A DNA stretch of 64,000 bases, from positions 930,001 to 994,000 of the forward strand of contig CM026563.1 of assembly GCA_015143295.1 (NCBI GenBank), read 5' to 3'. How positions within the stretch are numbered: the first letter of the stretch is position 1; every line of letters begins with the position of its first letter. The stretch is from Tetracentron sinense. Taxonomy: Eukaryota > Streptophyta > Magnoliopsida > Trochodendrales > Trochodendraceae. The notes under the pieces were generated by a model. It did no database searches and was not told where the DNA came from. It was given only the letters and a program-made list of their open reading frames with translations. Positions 58,901 to 64,000 of the stretch are shown in pieces. Both the position numbers and the translations under genes were made by a program.

Positions 58901-61713
58901 TTTGATATCCTGAGCTCCTACTTTTTTTGGGATGATACCTTAGTATTCCGTGGAGCTAAGCACTCAAAGGAAATACCATCTTGTAGATCGGAAGCAAATT
59001 TGTAATCCCGTGAGTGTCGGAGGTCTTAACATTGTTCCAACTAGTCAGGTCAACAAAGCACACTTGGGCAAAGGAGTTTGGAGGTTTGGCGAAGAACGCT
59101 AGTCTTTGAAGGAAGGTGATCACTGCTCAATATGAGAAATCATCTTGTTGGAAGTCAAAGGGGGTGCGTGTCCCGCACGACATCGGTCCATGGAAAGGAA
59201 TAATGGCTACAGCTACACTACTTGACTCCCACATAAGGTTTAAGTTAGGAAATGGAACTGAAATCCATTTTGGGAAGATATTTGGTATGGTCACTGGTCA
59301 GTCGAGGCTCATGGATGATTTTAGTAACATCTTTCTGCTTACTCTAAATAAGGGGGCCTCAGTAGTTGATTGTGTCGAGAGGGTCGGGAGTGAGTTAGTT
59401 TGGTGCCTCCGACTAAGGCAGAACCTGAACGATTGGGAAGTAGAAAACATGCAACACCTCTTGCGGAGACTGAATTCCCTCCCCCCCCCCCCCCCGGTCA
59501 CCCAGGTCAACGATGTTAGGGTATGGTCAAAAAGCAACAATGGTCGGTTTTTAGTGAGATCATTCTTATAGTCCTTGGTTGGAGTCCTCGCGCATTCCTT
59601 TCCTCATAAAGTTGTCTGGCTCTCTGGAGTCTCATCCAAGGTATCTTTTCTTCCTCTAGTCCGCAGTTCTGAATAAGATTCTTACGACAAATTACTTAAA
59701 GAGTAGAGGGTGGAGTATGACTAATTGTTGTTACCTATGCTTGACTAAGGAAGAGACAGTAGATCATTTAACCTTGCACTGTACGGTTGTCTTTGGAATT
59801 TGGGCTTTCTTCCTATCTCGGTTAGGTGTGGAGTGGGTCTTCCCTCTCTCATTTAAGAAGTTCTTATCTTGTTGGCAATTGATGCCTCTGGTGGGGGCTA
59901 AGGAAGCAATTTGGACTTTGCTACCTGGAGTTATATCGTGGGGTGTATGGAAGGAAAGAAATTGTCATGTCTTTGACAATTCCCCCTCCTCCACAGCTCG
60001 TATCTTAGCTCGAATTCGTCACATGCTTGTGAGATGGTCTTCCATCTCTCAGTGGAGTGAGGATGTAAGGGATATTTTGCTGTGAGATTATCCACCTCGA
60101 TTTCCTTTTTGGGGACGTAAGGGATATTTTGCTGTGAGATTATCCACCTCGATTTCCTTTTCTTCTTCTGTTTGTATATTACTATATTTATCTTCCCTTC
60201 AGTTTATAACCCTATAAACTGGTTTATTTTTCTTATGCAATTCTAATATATCTGATTTACTGTTCAAAAAAAGCATACCATGTGTAATTATATTAATTGG
60301 TGTATGCTGGAGTGCGCCCAAGGAATATTTTATTTACCTTACAGATTTTACTATTAATGCCCATGTCAAGTTATCTAGTTGAGTAGATATAAAATTTGTT
60401 ATTGACTGAGGATATGGGGGGTACATAGTGGGCAGGCTGTAATGCTATATTACCAATGGCATCCAGTACTTATGGTGTACATAAAGTGGCATGATACCTA
60501 CCTCATGACGAGTCTCTACTAGGATCCAGTACGAAATGTGGTGGTTCGCAGCTTTGTTCCATCAATGTGGTTGTGAATCTGCACATTTTTATGCATTTAA
60601 GCTATAATTAATGTCATTTGATATCCTATGTTGCTTGCAAAAAAAAATAGTGGATTTCTTTTTCTTTTTGGGAATATTCACTATCTTATTAATGACCTTC
60701 AAAAGAAAACAATACGTGGATGGTTGTTTTGTTTCATCTTCCAAAACGAGTTTATTATGGCATAAGAAATCTCCTAGATCAATCAATTAAATGGTAAGAC
60801 TACCTTATTTCTCAATTTGTTGAGAGTTACTATGTAACATATTTTGATGTTAAAAGATGTTACATTGCTGCAATTTTGGAGCCTACTGTGGCATTTTAAG
60901 AGACGGTAATGTGATAATGGGTTCGGACTTTACAATGGTTGGATTTTGTTAAAGAATGTTATGGAAATTAGAGCTTTGAGGATAGGTTTTGAAGTTTTGT
61001 CAACTGCTGATGTCAAATTGTTAATTAAGAGTGATTTGGGGATATTTGTCAATGCCTAGGTTTGTGAGCCATTGGGTGCCCTGGAGTTGTTGACATTGGT
61101 TGTTGGATATTATCGGTATCTTATTTTTCCTTGGATGAGTAGGCAAACCACATTTATAAGGAGGCTGATGCTCCAGCAAATTCAGCTCGTTACTCGTGTT
61201 AGTTTTCATCCGGACATGGCCTTCCTTTCTCTGTTTATGATGGTATCAAATTTAGATGCAATTAGTGAGATAGGATTGCAAAAAAAATTGGTGGAGGTTT
61301 ACATGCTTATAACTATTAAAACAATAGCATACATGCCTAATTATTTTTCGTATTTGTATATTTTTATTTCAATAAATTCTTTTAGTTTAAATGGAAAAGA
61401 AAACAAAAATGGGGATAAAAATGGAATGAAAAGGAAACACAGTTGCATTCCAGCTCTATAGAAACAAAAATTTGAACTGAACTCTGTTGTGATTATGTTC
61501 TCTATATATGCATTGTTTTGAACATTGAATTCTTTGACTTTTCCCCTAATTTCTTTCCCCTTGTGAAACTGATCTATGATCTGTTGTAATTTGCGTTCCT
61601 CTTTGATTTTCCAACTCTTCAACAGGTATGTTGTGAAGACATTGGACAATGCAGAGAGTGTGAAATTGCAGTATCGTTCTTTGGCCAAAGTTTCTGATAC
61701 TTCCCATCTTTAA
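49944..61713 (+). CDS. PUB62: U-box domain protein, PUB62 type
   Basis: This is a predicted E3 ubiquitin ligase of the plant U-box family, closest to PUB62/63. Eight exons join in frame: 49944-50442, 50574-50871, 53272-53353, 54779-54836, 56581-56669, 57019-57114, 57199-57269 and 61626-61713, giving 426 residues. The N-terminal half is disordered with an acidic run at about residues 106-130 ([20 protein letters not shown]). The U-box-like region is at about 267-320 ([20 protein letters not shown], then [20 protein letters not shown]). A basic cluster, KRRRERF (334-340), could be a nuclear signal. The C-terminal part ([18 protein letters not shown], then [20 protein letters not shown], then [18 protein letters not shown]) is characteristic of this subgroup. 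No break is seen. Intron 7 (4.4 kb) carries a LINE. Confidence 0.94.
50968..51066. repeat. Two-copy tandem repeat in PUB62 intron 2
   Basis: GGAATGTACCTGAATA(G/T)CATGC followed by TGATACTGCAT occurs twice about 50 bp apart. Confidence 0.75.
51700..52080 (-). pseudogene. Decayed copia RNase H fragment in PUB62 intron 2
   Basis: On the minus strand, [16 protein letters not shown] followed by [12 protein letters not shown] matches the start of copia RNase H (usually AYSDADWAG ... SWKSKKQ). The flanking frames are broken. It is older and more diverged than the 39-48 kb elements. Confidence 0.5.
53399..53486. repeat. Two-copy tandem repeat in PUB62 intron 3
   Basis: CATATGCATTTCTGGTATAC followed by TATTTTG and ATTGAATTATCACA is repeated in tandem about 44 bp apart. 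Confidence 0.85.
55600..55760. repeat. Possible relict of the CATGGTTTAAAA element family
   Basis: AAAATATTGATATG at the left and GGTCATGGTTTAACATT at the right resemble the ends of the elements at 31254 and 32231, with shared ATGTATC-like internal words. It is short and diverged, with no target duplication. Confidence 0.35.
58735..58890. repeat. Tandem duplication of about 78 bp inside the LINE
   Basis: CGGAACCCAAGACAAG(C/G)(T/C)GC, then GACTATGGCTAAAATTTTGTAA and TGCTACTCACCA are present twice in tandem within the RT region. Confidence 0.75.
60068..60165 (+). repeat. Tandem duplication at the LINE 3' end
   Basis: GTAAGGGATATTTTGCTGTG followed by AGATTATCCACCTCGATTTCC occurs twice, about 52 bp apart, spanning the stop codon and 3' UTR of the LINE. 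Confidence 0.85.
60869..61225 (+). pseudogene. RNase H-like fragment, decayed, in PUB62 intron 7
   Basis: Plus-strand frames include [37 protein letters not shown] then DLGIF, and [10 protein letters not shown]. In that order these resemble the RVT_3 RNase H domain common after plant LINE RT. Stops and shifts interrupt it. It lies outside the LINE target duplication, so it is a separate older remnant. Confidence 0.5.
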
Positions 61714-62878
61714 AAGACGATGTCAAGCAAGACCACCCCAAACTGGCTCTAGACCCATGGATTACAAAATGGGGCAATGAGAAGACATCAGCAACATGGC
61801 GCATCTTTTGCTCTAAATCTGACCATTTTTCAAGGGTTTTCGTTACAACCACAGTCCACGGTATACAGGCATTGTAAGTTAATGAAGCCCCATCTATTAC
61901 CTAATACTAAATTAGAGTTGATCCGACATATCTCCCCACAATTGCGTATTTGCAATTTGCTTTAGTTTTGATGACACGCCACATGAGTCCCACAAAATCA
62001 AGCAACGCGTCCCTAACAAACTGCTATTTACCTTCCTTCCCTAACCTTTGTAGGACACTAAGAGGATACCTCTGTTCTAACCAGCGTAGTTTAGACGGTT
62101 TGGGTCCCACATGGTTTCGGCATCATTAAAACTGATCACTTTGTAGGACACTTCATATGGACTTGCTAAGATAGTATACCTCCGTTCCAAACGACATAGT
62201 CCAAAGGTTTCGGGTTTACCCTATAACTTCACCTTCTAGCCTGCCTTCTCCTGGAACGCCTAATACTTCGGCTCTTCCCATCTCTTCTCTGCCTCTCCTG
62301 CATTTCTCATTTCTCTTCGTTCATCTCCGCCTCTCCTCTCCTCAACGCCTGTTACTTCAGCATGGAAAATCATCTTTTCTCTTTGCAGACAATTGAGTGA
62401 GTGTCGTATGCCCCTCATCACTTTCCCTGTTTGAGTGTATACATATATTTGCAGACAGTGGGGTAAGTGCTGTACACGGTACACCGCCCATCTCCTTTCT
62501 TATGTTTTCTGGGTGTATTGAGGATATATATCATGGTAGTTGTTTAAATATGGATTTTCAAACTTTTCTTTCTCTTCTTTCGCATATGTACAGATGGTGA
62601 TTGATGATATATGCTGATGCCGAAATCTAAGATCAATGATTTAAGTTATTTGATAGAAATCTTACACGCTCAAGAAGAAAACTTTATTTTTTTCATATTG
62701 ATCTCATTGCATGAAAGAGAGAGAGGAGATCCCTTGACCCAAAAGGTCATAATCCATAATTATTTACCGAGGATACCTCCATTCCAAACGGCAAATTCTA
62801 GATGGTTTGGGGTTTCAAACGTACAAGATTTAACTCAATGGAGTATTATAAACTATCTATTGGAATGAATTGATATAA
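61714..62878. other. Downstream region of PUB62
   Basis: Probably the PUB62 3' UTR at the left, then non-coding sequence in which ACCTCC(G/A)TTCCAAACG(A/G)C words recur (about 62178 and 62776). No gene is recognised. Confidence 0.4.
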
Positions 62879-63118
62879 TCTTATTATATTAGGTGCAAAT
62901 TCTTATCCTTTGTAGGTTCATACAAGAATTATCTAACACCTTCCTGCTTGTGTGAATTCGAAATTTTGACCCGTACAGAACCCTATTGTTTAACTATTAA
63001 CAGCTATCTAGCTAGGGCGGGTGTGTTTTCTATTTTTTGTTTTATTATTTCTTTTTCTATTTTTATTTTTTTTAATTCCTATTTTTTTGTCTTGTGCATC
63101 GCACGGGGTGTTTGCTAG
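62879..63118 (+). mobile_element. Short Helitron-like element
   Basis: It starts TCTTATTATATTAGG after an A (62878) and ends GTGCATCGCACGGGGTGTTTG then CTAG before a T (63119). A small hairpin (GTGC-ATC-GCAC) lies about 10 bp before CTAG. 240 bp, non-coding. The 5' limit is less certain than the 3'. Confidence 0.5.
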
Positions 63119-63631
63119 TTGCTTACTATATAAGAAGTTTTAAAATGAGATCCAAATATGAACATCTTGTTAGAATTTTTATGTGAAATGTCCAACAAGC
63201 AGTGGTTCTTTGTATTAACTGATGTTTCTTCAATTTGTCTACCAAGAAGATGATCGTTGTGACATAGCAACGTTTGGAGAAATATAATGAAATGATCATA
63301 GAAGTCCAAACTAGGTCATTTTTCACCAAAGCTTACCTATTTTGGGATCTCCTCTGCTTGTGCCACTCATGCTGGGATCTTGCTTGGGTTTTCACTCGAG
63401 CACGCCACCTCATTTATGGAAGATCCAATGGTGGCAAATGGGGTCATGATTATTCAGCGAAAATATGGTGGGGTGAGGTATCCGTCTTCAGAACCCAAAC
63501 CAGAGAAATATTGATTGGGAGTGAGGTTCCTGCTATTCCGGTGAGTTTGATTCCGGCGTCGATGATAAAGGATAAAACAAAGCACCCAAGCAGCGGAGCT
63601 GGATCCGTGATGGAACAAACACAGAAGAATC

Positions 63632-63656
63632 TAGAGAGAGAGAGAGAGAGAGAGAT
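63632..63656. repeat. (AG)n microsatellite
   Basis: An AG run just before the probable start codon of the reading frame at 63658. Confidence 0.85.
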
Positions 63657-63657
63657 A

Positions 63658-63960
63658 ATGGAAATCGTCTCAGAGGGTCCGCCATTAACGGAGCTGGTTG
63701 TAGTTCTGGAGCAAGCAACCCTAATGGCACAACAGCTCCCATCCACCACCGACCCATCCCAAACCCACCAAGTCTGCTCCTCACTCCAAAACGCGCACCA
63801 CCAACTCGGTGCCTTCCTTGCATGATTCCAGTTATCGGAGCCTCACAGGCCGGTGAGAATTCGGTCTCTTGTGCTGCCAGAGAAGGATGAGCCAATGCAA
63901 GATGGGACGATGAAGCAGAAGCAGAGGGGATATGAAGTTTTCAGAGGAGAAATTTCCATT
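63658..63960 (+). pseudogene. Start of an unrecognised plant protein gene, frame broken
   Basis: The ATG at 63658 opens MEIVSEGPPLTELVVVLEQA, a helical start followed by a Thr/Ser/Gln-rich segment ending HHQLGAFLA. The frame then hits TGA at 63823-63825. Protein-like sequence continues in another frame (IPVIGASQAGENSV, then CAARE), and after one more single-base shift as DEPMQDG then DDEAEAE. At least two frameshifts are therefore visible. The upstream in-frame ATG at 63589 reads through the AG microsatellite and is a less likely start. I do not recognise the family. If the shifts are sequencing errors this is a real gene running off the window. Confidence 0.45.
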
Positions 63961-64000
63961 TTGTTGTTTCGAGATTTGTATGGTAATGCATTCCCCTAAC

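Larger units (their letters stand above)
58043..60270 (+). mobile_element. LINE, 5' part inverted, in PUB62 intron 7
   Basis: It is flanked by a perfect 15-bp target duplication, AAGCATACCATGTGT (58028-58042 and 60271-60285), with an A-run just before the right copy. The left part (58043 to about 58970) reads on the minus strand as reverse transcriptase ([13 protein letters not shown], then [12 protein letters not shown], then [13 protein letters not shown], then [10 protein letters not shown]). The right part (about 58975-60270) reads on the plus strand from where RT leaves off ([13 protein letters not shown], then WRFGEERSSLWRKVI). It continues to the zinc-binding C-terminus at 59717-60085 ([20 protein letters not shown]). 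Stops and frameshifts are present in both halves. Confidence 0.92.

Overview
The window is nuclear DNA of a flowering plant, most likely a woody eudicot. It is AT-rich, its genes have many GT-AG introns of up to several kilobases, and the space between and inside genes is filled with degraded plant transposons (Ty1-copia, LINE, a tRNA-derived SINE, Helitron-like elements, MITEs). There are no operons and nothing bacterial. The species cannot be told from the sequence alone. Three genes can be read in full. They are a chloroplast fatty acid exporter of the FAX3 type (minus strand, six exons, 14838-20704), a plastid elongation factor P (minus strand, seven exons, 29833-37099) and a PUB62-type U-box protein (plus strand, eight exons, 49944-61713). 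The last two exons of a vacuolar-sorting receptor lie at the left edge (270-758). A short single-exon basic protein of unknown function lies at 24224-24547, and a small reading frame with several frameshifts just downstream of it sits at the right edge (63658 onward). FAX3 and EF-P both encode plastid proteins but show no other link.

Layout. 1-1260: receptor tail and its 3' flank. 1300-14800: few genes and many transposons; a broken F-box gene (2120-3623) carries a nested insertion, followed by nested MITEs, Helitron-like termini and foldback elements. 14838-20704: FAX3, with a SINE in intron 3. 20990-24550: Mutator-type and foldback MITEs, a Helitron-like element with two 3' termini, and the small ORF. 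24720-29170: an inverted-terminus segment holding two exons of an O-acetylserine (thiol) lyase gene with their introns. 29833-37099: EF-P, whose fourth intron holds two elements with perfect 8-bp target duplications, one of them containing a LINE fragment. 37250-39110: another Mutator-type MITE and AT-rich spacer. 39120-48830: two related Ty1-copia elements on the minus strand, separated by an inverted piece of a third. 49944-61713: PUB62, whose last intron carries a LINE inserted with a 15-bp target duplication and an inverted 5' half. 61714-64000: a small Helitron-like element and the start of a damaged gene.

No undescribed functional system was recognised. The most informative points are the nested insertions whose exact removal restores the older sequence, the captured OAS-TL exons, the 20-bp palindromic tandem repeat that accounts for the LTR length difference, and the DNA module shared between Helitron-like elements and foldback MITEs.
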